Shown here piece after piece: positions 10,752 through 18,588 of a stretch of DNA of 64,000 nucleotides. Both the position numbers and the translations under genes were made by a program. How positions within the stretch are numbered: position 1 is the first letter of the stretch; every line of letters begins with the position of its first letter. The DNA is from Microbacterium neungamense (GTDB lineage: Bacteria; Actinomycetota; Actinomycetes; Actinomycetales; Microbacteriaceae): assembly GCF_024971095.1 (NCBI RefSeq), contig NZ_CP069717.1, forward strand, positions 868,001 through 932,000, read 5' to 3'. A model generated the notes under the pieces. It was given only the letters and a program-made list of their open reading frames with translations, ran no database searches and was not told the DNA's origin.

Positions 10752-11450
10752 GTGAGCAGAGCAGACGAACGCGAGCTGGAGTCGACCAGGGTCGCCGCCT
10801 GGCTGCGCGACGCGATCCTGGACGGCGCGCGCGAACCGGGCAGCCGCCTGATCGAGCGCGATCTGGCCACCGAGTTCGGCGTGAGCCGGGTCCCGGTGCG
10901 CGATGCGCTCAAGCTGCTCGAGGCGGAGGGCCTGGTCGAGCTGCGGCCGCGCACCTGGGCGATCGTCCGCGAGTTCACGCCGACGGACCTGGCCGACCTC
11001 GACGAGGTCCGCCAGGTGCTGGAGCCGATGGCGTTCCGACTCGCCGCGGAGCGGCACCGCCGCGAGGGGCTGGAGCGGCTGCACGCGGCGCTGCAGGCGG
11101 AGCAGGAGAGCGCGCGCACCGCGAACAGCGTCGAGTCGCGTCGCGCCGCCGCCGACTTCCACGAGATCGTGGTGGAGCTGGCGGACAACCGCCTGCTGCG
11201 GGAGCTGATGAACGGCATCCGCAGCCGCCTGCGCTGGGCGCTCGCGCAGCACGACGACCTGCAGCACATCTCCGACGAGCACGTCGCGCTCTTCGAGGCG
11301 ATCCGGGACCGCGACGGCGAACGGGCCGCGGAGCTGGCCTACGCCCACGTCGACAGCAGCCGGCTGCATCGGGTCGCCCACGCGGAGGCGCTGCGCACCG
11401 GCGCGGTGCCGGTGATCCCGGCGCGCGAGGACGCCGCGTTCGGACGGTAA
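10752..11450 (+). CDS. GntR family regulator, FadR/FCD subfamily
   Basis: This is a DNA-binding regulator with a ligand-binding C-terminal domain, usually responding to an organic or amino acid. The 232-residue product has the GntR winged helix in about residues 10-75 (LIERDLATEFGVSRVPVRDA, LEAEGLVELRPR). An all-helical FCD domain follows, with the metal-site histidines expected around FHEIVVEL, SDEHVALF and AYAHVDSS. The GTG at 10752 is preceded by GAGAAT exactly 6 bases upstream, a likely leaderless -10. Its stop codon TAA is part of the -10 box of the next gene, so it is probably transcribed separately from the aminotransferase. It may have controlled the lost neighbouring genes. Confidence 0.88.
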   Translation: MSRADERELESTRVAAWLRDAILDGAREPGSRLIERDLATEFGVSRVPVRDALKLLEAEGLVELRPRTWAIVREFTPTDLADLDEVRQVLEPMAFRLAAERHRREGLERLHAALQAEQESARTANSVESRRAAADFHEIVVELADNRLLRELMNGIRSRLRWALAQHDDLQHISDEHVALFEAIRDRDGERAAELAYAHVDSSRLHRVAHAEALRTGAVPVIPAREDAAFGR

Positions 11451-11453
11451 TCT
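11448..11453 (+). promoter_or_regulatory. Leaderless -10 box of the aminotransferase gene
   Basis: TAATCT overlaps the GntR stop codon and ends 6 bases before the ATG at 11460, which fits a transcript starting at the A of the start codon. Confidence 0.55.
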
Positions 11454-11459
11454 TCTACG

Positions 11460-12677
11460 ATGCGACACCTCGATCAGTCCTCCAAGCTCAAGAACGTCCT
11501 CTACGAGATCCGCGGCAAGGCTCTCGTCGAGGCGGCGCGGCTGGAGGCCGAGGGGCACCAGATCCTGAAGCTGAACACCGGGAACCCGGCGATCTTCGGC
11601 TTCGAGGCGCCGCACCAGATCGTGCAGGACATGCTCGCCGCCCTGCCCACCGCGCACGGCTACAGCGACAGCAAGGGCATCGTCTCCGCCCGCCGCGCCG
11701 TGGTCAGCCGCTACGAGCAGGTCGAGGGCTTCCCGCCGCTCGACCCGGACGACGTCTACCTCGGCAACGGCGTCTCCGAGCTGATCACCATGACGATGCA
11801 GGCCCTGCTCGACCAGGGCGACGAGGTGCTCATCCCGGCGCCGGACTATCCGCTCTGGACCGCGATGACCTCCCTCGCTGGCGGCACGCCGGTGCACTAC
11901 CTGTGCGACGAGGCGAACGACTGGCAGCCCGACCTGGAGGACATCCGCGCCAAGGTCACGCCGCAGACGAAGGCGATCGTCATCATCAACCCGAACAACC
12001 CCACCGGCGCGGTGTACTCGCGTCAGGTGCTGGAGGGGATCGTGCAGATCGCCCGGGAGAACCAGCTGCTGCTGCTCTCGGACGAGATCTACGACCGCAT
12101 CCTGTTCGACGACGCGACGCACATCCCGACCGCGACCCTCGCGCCGGACCTGCTGTGCCTCACCTTCAACGGCCTGTCGAAGACCTACCGGGTGGCCGGC
12201 TACCGCTCGGGCTGGCTGGCGATCACAGGCCCCAAGGACCACGCCCAGGGGTTCATCGAGGGCATCACGCTGCTGGCCTCCACCCGGCTGTGCCCGAACG
12301 TGCCGGCCCAGCACGCCGTGCAGGCCGCGCTGTCCGGGGTGCAGAGCATCGAGGCGCTGGTCGCGCCGACCGGCCGCCTGCACGAGCAGCGCGACATCGC
12401 CTGGGAGGGGCTGGAGGCGATCCCCGGCGTCAGCTGCGTGCGACCGCGTGGCGCCCTGTACGCGTTCCCCCGGCTGGACCCGGAGGTGCACGAGATCCAC
12501 GACGACGAGCGCCTCGTGTACGACCTCCTCGTCTCGGAGAAGATCCTGCTGGTGCAGGGCACCGGCTTCAACTGGCGCGCCCCCGACCACCTGCGCGTGG
12601 TGACGCTGCCGGAGGCGCGGGTGCTCAGCGAAGCCGTCGAACGGCTCGGGAACTTCCTCGCCTCGTACCGGCAGTGA
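11460..12677 (+). CDS. PLP-dependent aminotransferase, alanine aminotransferase AlaA-like
   Basis: The product is a fold-type I aminotransferase of the class I/II group, cytosolic, probably moving amino groups between alanine or a related amino acid and 2-oxoglutarate. The 405 residues include the substrate-side motif LNTGNPAIFGF near the start and the NPNNPTGAVYS loop around 178. DEIYDRILFD follows near 205, and the PLP lysine is K241 in NGLSKTYRVAGYRSGW. An arginine near the C-terminal region (LRVVTLPE) fits the carboxylate-binding site. The start is set by the -10 box 6 bases upstream. The 3' end overlaps the convergent CpaE-like gene by 53 bases. The exact substrate cannot be read from sequence. 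Confidence 0.85.
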   Translation: MRHLDQSSKLKNVLYEIRGKALVEAARLEAEGHQILKLNTGNPAIFGFEAPHQIVQDMLAALPTAHGYSDSKGIVSARRAVVSRYEQVEGFPPLDPDDVYLGNGVSELITMTMQALLDQGDEVLIPAPDYPLWTAMTSLAGGTPVHYLCDEANDWQPDLEDIRAKVTPQTKAIVIINPNNPTGAVYSRQVLEGIVQIARENQLLLLSDEIYDRILFDDATHIPTATLAPDLLCLTFNGLSKTYRVAGYRSGWLAITGPKDHAQGFIEGITLLASTRLCPNVPAQHAVQAALSGVQSIEALVAPTGRLHEQRDIAWEGLEAIPGVSCVRPRGALYAFPRLDPEVHEIHDDERLVYDLLVSEKILLVQGTGFNWRAPDHLRVVTLPEARVLSEAVERLGNFLASYRQ

Positions 12678-13824
12678 GCTCCCGCGCCCCGAGGCCGGCG
12701 GCCAGTCGCCGCACCGCGGCGACCAGCGCCGACCTCGGGGCCACGTCCGCGATCGGCCGGGCGTGCAGCGCCGCGGCATCCGTTCCGCGCTGATCCTCCG
12801 GCAGGAACAGCACGTCCTGGATGCCGGCGAACCGGTCCAGGGTGCGGCGGATCTGCCCGCGCGCGTCGATGCCGAGGGGGCCAGGACGCACCCGGTTCGC
12901 GACCACCGTCACCGGGGCGTCGCCGGCCAGATGGCGCAGTTCGGGGTGCGCGCGCACGAACCGGCTGACCCCGAGCGGATCGGCCGCCAGCACGGCGACG
13001 ATCGCGTCCGCCTCGATCAGGGCCGCGCGCGTCGCGGCGTGACGGGCCGGGGCGCCGTCGTCGCCGTCGTCCTCGTCGAGCTCCGCCGCCACGTCGACGA
13101 CGGTCTCGTCGGTCCAGGTGCGGCAGGCCGCCAGCGTGGCCCGCAGCCGCGACGCGCTGATCTCCGGCCAGCGACCCGGACGATTCAGCCCGCCGAGCAC
13201 CTCGACCGCCCCGGCCGAGGTCTCCAGCGGCGTGGACAGCCGCGCCAGCTCGGCGGCATCCAGGCCGCCCAGCTCGGCGCGGCGGCACGCCGCCGCCAGA
13301 CCCGGGGACTCGTCGCCCAGCCCGAGCAGCAGGGCGAGCGCCGGTGCCGTGGTGTCGGCGTCCACGAGCGCCGTGCGCCGTCCGGCCCGGGCCAGCTCGA
13401 CCGCCAGCTGGACGGCCACGGTGGTGCGGCCCGGTGCGCCGTGCGGCCCCCACACCGCGATCACCCGCGGCGGCGCCGCATCGTCCGCGGCGGACGGGGC
13501 CGGATCCCCGGACAGGGCGGCCAAGATGCGCCAGGCGGGTGCGTCCTCCGGCAGCGCGGCCGGCAGGCCGAGGCGGGCGAGCAGCCGGGGCTCGCCCTCG
13601 CCGACCGGCACGATCCGCACACCGGCGCGGTCGCACGCCCGGACGAAGGCCGCGGTCAGGGCGGTGCGCCGGGGCGGCACGAGCACGGCATCCGCGGCGT
13701 CCAGCGGCGCCTCGGCCAGCCGCTCGGGCGGGAGCACGGCGATCACGGTGGCGCCCTCCAGTTCCAGGTCGGCGGCCCTGGCCGCCGCATCCGGGCCGGG
13801 CAGGGCGACGACGACGGCCGTCAC
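12625..13824 (-). CDS. CpaE/ParA-like ATPase with unusual P-loop
   Basis: This is a ParA/MinD-type protein of the CpaE kind, a group that often localises pilus or secretion machines. The 399-residue product has an N-terminal receiver-like region of about 110 residues, then the ParA fold. The nucleotide-binding loop is VWGPHGAPGRTT at about 125-135. The signature lysine of KGGVGKTT is absent and an arginine stands before TT, so ATP hydrolysis may be altered. The strand with VDADTTAPALALLLGL is present near 154. The GTG start overlaps the stop of the SAF-domain gene by 4 bases, so the two are translationally coupled. Pilus genes are not nearby in this window. Confidence 0.72.
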   Translation of the reverse strand: MTAVVVALPGPDAAARAADLELEGATVIAVLPPERLAEAPLDAADAVLVPPRRTALTAAFVRACDRAGVRIVPVGEGEPRLLARLGLPAALPEDAPAWRILAALSGDPAPSAADDAAPPRVIAVWGPHGAPGRTTVAVQLAVELARAGRRTALVDADTTAPALALLLGLGDESPGLAAACRRAELGGLDAAELARLSTPLETSAGAVEVLGGLNRPGRWPEISASRLRATLAACRTWTDETVVDVAAELDEDDGDDGAPARHAATRAALIEADAIVAVLAADPLGVSRFVRAHPELRHLAGDAPVTVVANRVRPGPLGIDARGQIRRTLDRFAGIQDVLFLPEDQRGTDAAALHARPIADVAPRSALVAAVRRLAAGLGARELTAGTRRGSSRAVRRLR

Positions 13825-14441
13825 GAGCCGGCTCCCGCGGGCACGATCGAGATCGCCGCCCCCCCGGTGACGGCGGCGAGGACGGCGGCGACATCGGCGC
13901 GGTCGATGACGACCTCCACGTCGGTCCGAGCCTGGCTGAGCATGGCATCCGTCTCCGCGACGGAGGCGACGACCGCATCCGCGACGAGGATGCGCGGCGC
14001 GTCGTGGGTCCGGCCGTCCTCCAGGAGCGGCGCGTGCCAGAGCTCGACGCCGGTGCCGGGACCGACATCGCGAGGGATCGCGCCGGTGGCGGAGATGACC
14101 ACCGTCGTGGTGCGCGCGCGATCGGCGTCGCCGACGGCGGACACGGGCACCAGTTCCCCCTCCGGCAGCGTGCGGGTGGCGATCATCCCGGACTCCAGGT
14201 CCTGCGGGGCCAGGTACGCGTCGGTGAGCCCGGCCAGCCCGATCTCCACCACCTGCAGGTCGGCGGAGGTGAGCGGCTCGCCGGCGACCACGGTGCGCGC
14301 GGCCTGCAGCACCGGCGTCGTCTGCCGCGACGAGGAGACTAGCAGCCACACCCCGGCCACCGAGGCGAGCACCAGCACGATGCCGATGAGGAAGCGCACG
14401 TCGCCGAGGAACGCGCGGCGGGTGCGGGAGAGCGTCGTCAT
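13821..14441 (-). CDS. SAF domain membrane protein, CpaB/RcpC-like
   Basis: The 206-residue product has a short basic N terminus, one membrane helix at about 15-35 (FLIGIVLVLASVAGVWLLV), and an extracellular SAF domain from about 45 to 110. That domain includes AARTVVAGEPLTSADLQVVEIGL. SAF-domain proteins of this kind resemble CpaB, the periplasmic part of Flp pilus assembly. Together with the downstream CpaE-like ATPase it forms a two-gene operon often seen without other pilus genes in actinobacteria. The ATG at 14441 is the first start after a GC-rich intergenic region. Confidence 0.75.
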   Translation of the reverse strand: MTTLSRTRRAFLGDVRFLIGIVLVLASVAGVWLLVSSSRQTTPVLQAARTVVAGEPLTSADLQVVEIGLAGLTDAYLAPQDLESGMIATRTLPEGELVPVSAVGDADRARTTTVVISATGAIPRDVGPGTGVELWHAPLLEDGRTHDAPRILVADAVVASVAETDAMLSQARTDVEVVIDRADVAAVLAAVTGGAAISIVPAGAGS

Positions 14442-14480
14442 GCGGACATCGTCACAGATCCCGGGAATCGGCCGCCGAAG

Positions 14481-14489
14481 TTATCCACA
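14481..14489 (+). promoter_or_regulatory. DnaA-box-like nonamer
   Basis: TTATCCACA, an exact match to the DnaA box consensus, lies between the divergent SAF-domain and helix-turn-helix genes. A single box is not an origin; it could be a chance match or a titration or regulatory site. Confidence 0.35.
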
Positions 14490-14538
14490 GAGCCGATTCG
14501 CAGGGGCGTCCCGGCCCCGGGCCGTGGAGAATGGGGCC

Positions 14539-14814
14539 ATGCCCCACACACCTCCCGCACCGCGGTTCCTGGCACCCGCCCAGGTCGCCGAGCTGCTCAG
14601 CATCGAGGTCGACGAGGTGGTCGCTCTCATCCACGAGGGACGGCTGCGCGGGTCGCAGCTCGGGTCCCCGCCCCGGTGGCGGGTCGAGGAGGCCAGCATC
14701 GCCGAGTACCTCGACGCGCAGTCCGAGGAGGCCCGGCGGATGGCGCTGTGGCGCCAGTCCAACGAGGCCAGCTTCCCGGAGGTGTGGGGCACCAGCCCGT
14801 ACCGCGGATCCTGA
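14539..14814 (+). CDS. Small helix-turn-helix (excisionase/MerR-like) DNA-binding protein
   Basis: The 91-residue product has a helix-turn-helix of the excisionase or DUF-type seen in small actinobacterial regulators. It contains FLAPAQVAELLSIEVDEVVA, then LIHEGRLRGSQLG and PPRWRVEEASIAEYL. The C terminus carries an aromatic-rich end (WRQSNEASFPEVWG). No phage genes are nearby, so a role as a chromosomal regulator is more likely than excision. GAGAAT lies 6 bases before the ATG, matching the leaderless layout of the gntR and metX genes. The target is unknown. Confidence 0.78.
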   Translation: MPHTPPAPRFLAPAQVAELLSIEVDEVVALIHEGRLRGSQLGSPPRWRVEEASIAEYLDAQSEEARRMALWRQSNEASFPEVWGTSPYRGS

Positions 14815-14891
14815 CCGGGTCGCGACGCGGGACGGCCACGACGCGGGTCGGACCGATCACGGCAGGTTCCGTCAGACCGCGCCCGTGTCCG

Positions 14892-15470
14892 TCACGGCTC
14901 CGGGCGCACCCAGACCACGGCGTCGAGCGGGATCATCCGGTGGCCGCGCACCGCGCGCGCCCGCCGCGGCTCGCCCGGGTCGTGCAGGGCGAGATCGAGG
15001 TGGTCGGCGCCGGCGCGGTCGATCGTGCCGTGCCTCGGATCGCCGGAGCGCAGCCCGAGGCGCACCGGGATGCGGCGCCGGGCGAGATCGCGCAGCATGA
15101 ACCCGAACGTCATCCGTTCGCGGATGCCCGGGGCGGGCTGATCGGGTTCGAGGGTCGCCAGCAGCATCCCGTGGTCGACGCCGACCGCCTCGACCGCGCG
15201 CAGCGGGACGATCGTGACGCGCGCCGGCGCGGCCTCGGCCGCGAGCGCGAGCCAGTCGGCCCCGACCTCCTGCATCCGTCCGTGCAGCCGGCCACCGTCG
15301 GCGAGCTCGAGGAGCACGGGCGCGCCCTGCGGGATCGTCCGCAGCCGGTCGCGCAGCGCCAGCTTCGCGATCCGCAGCCGCTCCGATTCCGCGTCCAGGG
15401 CGGCGCGCTCGGCCTCCCATTCGGCCGCGAGCTGATCCTCGAGGTCGTCGAAGAGGTGATCCCATTCCAC
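14892..15470 (-). CDS. Conserved actinobacterial protein of unknown function
   Basis: I cannot assign a function. The 192-residue product is soluble. It begins with an acidic helix (VEWDHLFDDLEDQLAAEWEA) and a charged helix to about residue 45. Beta-rich segments follow (LLELADGGRLHGRMQEVG, ARVTIVPLRAVEAVGV), which may fold as a small barrel. The GTG at 15470 is placed by a TACCCT hexamer ending 7 bases upstream. It is divergent from the Rv3235-like gene. Confidence 0.65.
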   Translation of the reverse strand: MEWDHLFDDLEDQLAAEWEAERAALDAESERLRIAKLALRDRLRTIPQGAPVLLELADGGRLHGRMQEVGADWLALAAEAAPARVTIVPLRAVEAVGVDHGMLLATLEPDQPAPGIRERMTFGFMLRDLARRRIPVRLGLRSGDPRHGTIDRAGADHLDLALHDPGEPRRARAVRGHRMIPLDAVVWVRPEP

Positions 15471-15477
15471 CCGACCG

Positions 15478-15483
15478 AGGGTA
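15478..15483 (-). promoter_or_regulatory. Leaderless -10 box for the 192-residue protein gene
   Basis: TACCCT on the minus strand ends 7 bases before the GTG at 15470. Confidence 0.45.
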
Positions 15484-15628
15484 GGGTAGCCGCGCCCGCG
15501 CCGTGCGGGTTCTCCACAGGCGGGTTCTCCACAGGGCGGCGGAACCCTGTCCGCGCCGGCACCGGCTCGGTTACCTTCGCAGTCGGCGCACGGGAGCGCC
15601 GGCCTCGGATCGGGGGGACGAGACGACG

Positions 15629-16015
15629 ATGATGCTGAACGACTATTTCGCACCGCAGCCGACTTCGGCGACGGAGCTGCCTGACCCGGTGCCGCTGCTG
15701 CGCAGCCTCACCCAGGGCGCCCTCGAGGTGCTCGCCGGCGTGCGGGAGGTCGATCAGCTGGCGCGCTGGTTCAGCGAGGACGCGTTCCGCGCCCTGGTCA
15801 CGCGTGCCAACCTCTCCGCGCGGGCGCGCAGCGCCCGCGGCACCGCGCCGACGCGGCCGAGCTTCCGCATCCTCTCCATCCACCACGCCGCCCCCGCCGA
15901 CGGCGTGGTGGAGGCGGCGATCGTGGTGGCAGGGCCCGGCAGAACGCGCGCCGTGGCGATCCGGCTCGAGGGGCTGGACGGCCGCTGGCGCGCCACCTCC
16001 CTCGCGGTGCTGTGA
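15629..16015 (+). CDS. Rv3235-like protein
   Basis: The 128-residue product resembles the small Rv3235 family that accompanies secA1 and pdtaS in actinobacteria. It starts MMLNDYF and has a helical segment with LTQGALEVLAGVREVDQLARW near residue 30-50. The C-terminal half is beta-rich and NTF2-like (SFRILSIHHAAP, VVEAAIVVAG, LEGLDGRWRATSLAV). Function is unknown; the fold suggests a small-ligand or protein-binding role. There are two adjacent ATG codons, at 15629 and 15632, and the first is used here. The position next to pdtaS matches mycobacterial gene order and supports the call. Confidence 0.7.
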   Translation: MMLNDYFAPQPTSATELPDPVPLLRSLTQGALEVLAGVREVDQLARWFSEDAFRALVTRANLSARARSARGTAPTRPSFRILSIHHAAPADGVVEAAIVVAGPGRTRAVAIRLEGLDGRWRATSLAVL

Positions 16016-16062
16016 CCCCGGGCGGCCCCGTCTCGCTGCCGGGCGCTCGCCGCACGACGCTC

Positions 16063-16068
16063 TAGGCT
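16063..16068 (+). promoter_or_regulatory. Leaderless -10 box of pdtaS
   Basis: TAGGCT ends 6 bases before the GTG start at 16075, with no ribosome binding site needed if the transcript begins at the start codon. Confidence 0.55.
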
Positions 16069-16074
16069 GGGGGA

Positions 16075-17565
16075 GTGTCAACCCTCAGCGATCTCGTCCA
16101 CGCCCAGGGCCGGCTGACCGAAGCCGACGTCGAATGGCTGCACCGCCTGGCCGGCGACGGCCAGCTGCTGGCGGACCTGGCATCCGCCGACATCGTGATG
16201 TGGGTCGAGACGGCCGACGAGGGCTCCTTCGTCGCCGTGGCCCACTCCCGCCCGAGCGGCGCGGCCACCCTGTTCTACCGCGACATCGTCGGCGAGAAGG
16301 TGCGCCCGCAGTGGCGCACCCAGGTGCGCTCCGCGTTCGAGAGCGGGGAGATCGTGGACTCCTCCTCGCCGGACTGGTTCGAGGAGACGCCGACGCGGGT
16401 GCGCGCGGTGCCGATCGTGCGCGCCGGCGACGAGCGCGACGGGGGCCGGCGCACCGTGCTCGGCGTGCTCACCCGGCACACCAATCTCGGCGAGGCGCGG
16501 ATGCCGTTGCGGCAGCAGATCAGCTTCGACGAATGCGCCAACGACCTGTTCCGGATGATCTCCTCCGGCGAGTTCCCCGACCCGTCCGCACCGACCGCGC
16601 CGCGCCGCGGCGCGCCGCGCGCCTCGGACGGGCTGATCCGGATCGATGTCGACGGGGTGACCACGTTCGCCAGCCCGAACGCACTGTCCGCGTTCAACCG
16701 GATGGGGTTCGACGACGAGCTGGAGGGCGAGTCGCTCGCCGAGGTCACCACGCGCATCGTGCCGCCCTCCCGGCAGGTGGACGAGTCGCTGCCGGTCGTG
16801 GTCACCGGGCGGGCGCCGTGGCGCACCGACATGGAGGCGCGCGGGGTGACCGTGTCGCTGCGGGCGATCCCGCTGAAGGACCACGGCACCCGGATCGGCG
16901 CCATCGTGCTGTGCCGTGACGTGTCCGAGCTGCGCCACCAGGAGCAGGAGCTGATCACCAAGGACGCCACGATCCGCGAGATCCACCACCGGGTGAAGAA
17001 CAACCTGCAGACGGTGGCCTCGCTGCTGCGGATCCAGGCGCGGCGCACGCACTCCGAGGAGGCGCGCGAAGCGCTGACCCAGGCGATGCGGCGGGTGGAG
17101 TCCATCGCGGTCGTGCACGACACCCTCGCCAGCGGTCTGGCGCAGACGGTCGACTTCGACGAGGTCTTCGACCGGGTGCTGAAGCTCGTCGCCGAGGTCG
17201 CCGCCGCCCCGAACACCCGGGCGCGCACCCAGCGCGAAGGGCGCTTCGGCGTGCTGCCCAGCGAGTACGCGACCCCGCTCGCCCTCGCCCTCACCGAGGT
17301 GGTCACGAACGCCGTGGAGCACGGCCTGGCCGGCCAGGAGGGCGTGGTCACGATCGAGGCGTTCCGCACCGAGGAGCACCTGCGCGTGATCGTCAGCGAC
17401 ACCGGCCACGGACTGCCCGAGGGCAGGGTCGGTCAGGGCCTGGGCACCCAGATCGTGCGCACCCTCATCCAGGGCGAGCTCGGCGGAACGATCGAGTGGA
17501 AGGGCCAGGACGGCGACGGCACGCAGGTGACCATCGACATCCCGCTCCGCTGGATCACCAAGTGA
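16075..17565 (+). CDS. pdtaS: Sensor histidine kinase PdtaS
   Basis: PdtaS is a soluble histidine kinase whose partner PdtaR is an RNA-binding (ANTAR) antiterminator; in mycobacteria the pair responds to nutrient state and metals. The 496-residue product has an N-terminal GAF-like domain to about 150 and a PAS domain at about 180-290. The HisKA_2 motif is IREIHHRVKNNLQTVASLL, with the histidines at 304-305. The HWE/HisKA_2 ATPase domain follows, with ALTEVVTNAVEHG, VSDTGHGLP and GLGTQIVRTLI. No membrane segment is seen. PdtaR is not in the window. The gene ends at a palindromic repeat element that probably terminates transcription. Confidence 0.93.
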   Translation: MSTLSDLVHAQGRLTEADVEWLHRLAGDGQLLADLASADIVMWVETADEGSFVAVAHSRPSGAATLFYRDIVGEKVRPQWRTQVRSAFESGEIVDSSSPDWFEETPTRVRAVPIVRAGDERDGGRRTVLGVLTRHTNLGEARMPLRQQISFDECANDLFRMISSGEFPDPSAPTAPRRGAPRASDGLIRIDVDGVTTFASPNALSAFNRMGFDDELEGESLAEVTTRIVPPSRQVDESLPVVVTGRAPWRTDMEARGVTVSLRAIPLKDHGTRIGAIVLCRDVSELRHQEQELITKDATIREIHHRVKNNLQTVASLLRIQARRTHSEEAREALTQAMRRVESIAVVHDTLASGLAQTVDFDEVFDRVLKLVAEVAAAPNTRARTQREGRFGVLPSEYATPLALALTEVVTNAVEHGLAGQEGVVTIEAFRTEEHLRVIVSDTGHGLPEGRVGQGLGTQIVRTLIQGELGGTIEWKGQDGDGTQVTIDIPLRWITK

Positions 17566-17590
17566 CGCCCTGAGCCGGCCCGCCGAACGC

Positions 17591-17657
17591 GTTCGGGGCG
17601 GATTCTCACACTTGGGGCGGCGGAGAACCGCCCCGAACGCGAGAATCCGCCCCGAAC
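17591..17657. repeat. Nested palindrome repeat, copy 1
   Basis: A 17 bp perfect outer stem (17591-17607 with 17641-17657) encloses an inner 7 bp stem, GGGGCGG at 17614-17620 with CCGCCCC at 17628-17634, around a 7-base loop. It lies between the convergent genes pdtaS and whiB1. A second copy with the same architecture is at 63302-63368, so this is an interspersed element. It may also act as a bidirectional terminator. Confidence 0.85.
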
Positions 17658-17684
17658 GGGAAGAGAGGGAGGGGATGCCGGGGG

Positions 17685-17933
17685 TCAGCCGGCGCGGCGG
17701 GCGCGCGCGGCGCGACGCTTCAGGGCGCGGCGCTCGTCCTCGGAGAGACCGCCCCACACGCCCGAGTCCTGGCCGGACTCGAGGGCGTACTGCAGGCAGA
17801 TCTCGGTGACGGTGCAGGTGGCGCAGACGGCCTTGGCCTTCTCGATCTGGTCGACCGCGGGGCCGGTGTTCCCCACGGGGAAGAACAGCTCGGGGTCGAC
17901 GGTCAGGCAGGCTGCTTTGTCGCGCCAGTCCAT
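17685..17933 (-). CDS. whiB1: WhiB family Fe-S regulator, WhiB1-type
   Basis: WhiB1 is a small [4Fe-4S] protein that binds the primary sigma factor and is sensitive to nitric oxide. The 82-residue product has the four cluster cysteines at 9, 37, 40 and 46 (AACL, VCATCTVTEIC). The G-[VI]-W-G-G turn is GVWGG at 58-62, and a basic C-terminal tail (RRALKRRAARARRAG) is typical of DNA-binding WhiB proteins. Its length and its position near pdtaS match mycobacterial whiB1. The ATG at 17933 has GAGGAG upstream. It is divergent from a small membrane protein gene across a 205-base intergenic region that is AT-rich for this genome and probably holds both promoters. Confidence 0.92.
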   Translation of the reverse strand: MDWRDKAACLTVDPELFFPVGNTGPAVDQIEKAKAVCATCTVTEICLQYALESGQDSGVWGGLSEDERRALKRRAARARRAG

Positions 17934-18138
17934 CGATGGGCTCCTCAGAATGTGATTTCGGTGTGGGCGGTCGCGTTCACGACGCGCTAGAATTCGGGTG
18001 CTGGTTCGGGTCCGGTACCCTGTGTGATACGAGCGAGTGCTCGCCCCACTCCGCTGTGGGAGCACATGGCTTTGTCCATTGTGTTACAGAAACAAACTGA
18101 AATCAAGGGTTTTCTGACATCCCTTGAGAGGAGTGCGC

Positions 18139-18531
18139 GTGCGCCCATCCCGTCCCGCCGTCGCCGCGGCCGTCGTCCTCGTCGCCGAGGCGGTGGCGCT
18201 CGCCGCGATCGCGCTGCTCGAGCTGTTCGCCCTCGGCGCCGGGGATGCGGCCTCGCTGCCGGCTGCGCTCGCGCTGATCGTGCTGACGCTGCTGGCTGCG
18301 GCCGCGCTCGCTGCGTTCGCGGTGGGCACGGTGCGGCGGAGGTCGTGGGCGCGGTCCGGCGCGGTCGTCTTCCAGGTGCTCGGCGTGGCGCTCGGCCTGG
18401 CCTCGCTCTCGCTGCAGCCGGTCCCGTGGCTGTTCACGCTCGGGGTGGGCCTGCCCGGCCTGGTCGGATTCGTGCTGCTGATCGCCGCGGTGCGCCGCGA
18501 GGGCCGGGAGGACCCGCGCCTGCACGCGTGA
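18139..18531 (+). CDS. Small membrane protein with four helices
   Basis: Function unknown. The 130-residue product is almost wholly hydrophobic, with four likely membrane helices at roughly 8-30, 42-66, 75-95 and 97-117. It ends with a short charged tail (RREGREDPRLHA). The GTG at 18139 is preferred because GAGAGGAG ends 5 bases upstream; an earlier in-frame GTG at 18133 is too close to that site. It is divergent from whiB1. Similar small four-helix proteins are common in actinobacteria and carry no known motif. Confidence 0.7.
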   Translation: MRPSRPAVAAAVVLVAEAVALAAIALLELFALGAGDAASLPAALALIVLTLLAAAALAAFAVGTVRRRSWARSGAVVFQVLGVALGLASLSLQPVPWLFTLGVGLPGLVGFVLLIAAVRREGREDPRLHA

Positions 18532-18588
18532 AGCGGCGGATGCCGGATGCGCGACGTCCATCCCGGGACGCCGCGTCCGCCGCATCCG

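Noticed and set aside
12625..12677. Mis-called end of the CpaE-like gene because it overlaps the aminotransferase by 53 bases
   Set aside because: No earlier stop exists in that frame and the aminotransferase C terminus is complete, so the convergent overlap is accepted.
14481..14489. Replication origin suggested by a perfect DnaA box
   Set aside because: Only one box is present, with no AT-rich unwinding region and no dnaA, dnaN or parAB genes nearby.
14539..14814. Phage excisionase marking an integrated element
   Set aside because: No integrase, attachment repeats or phage genes are near, and the neighbours follow conserved core order.
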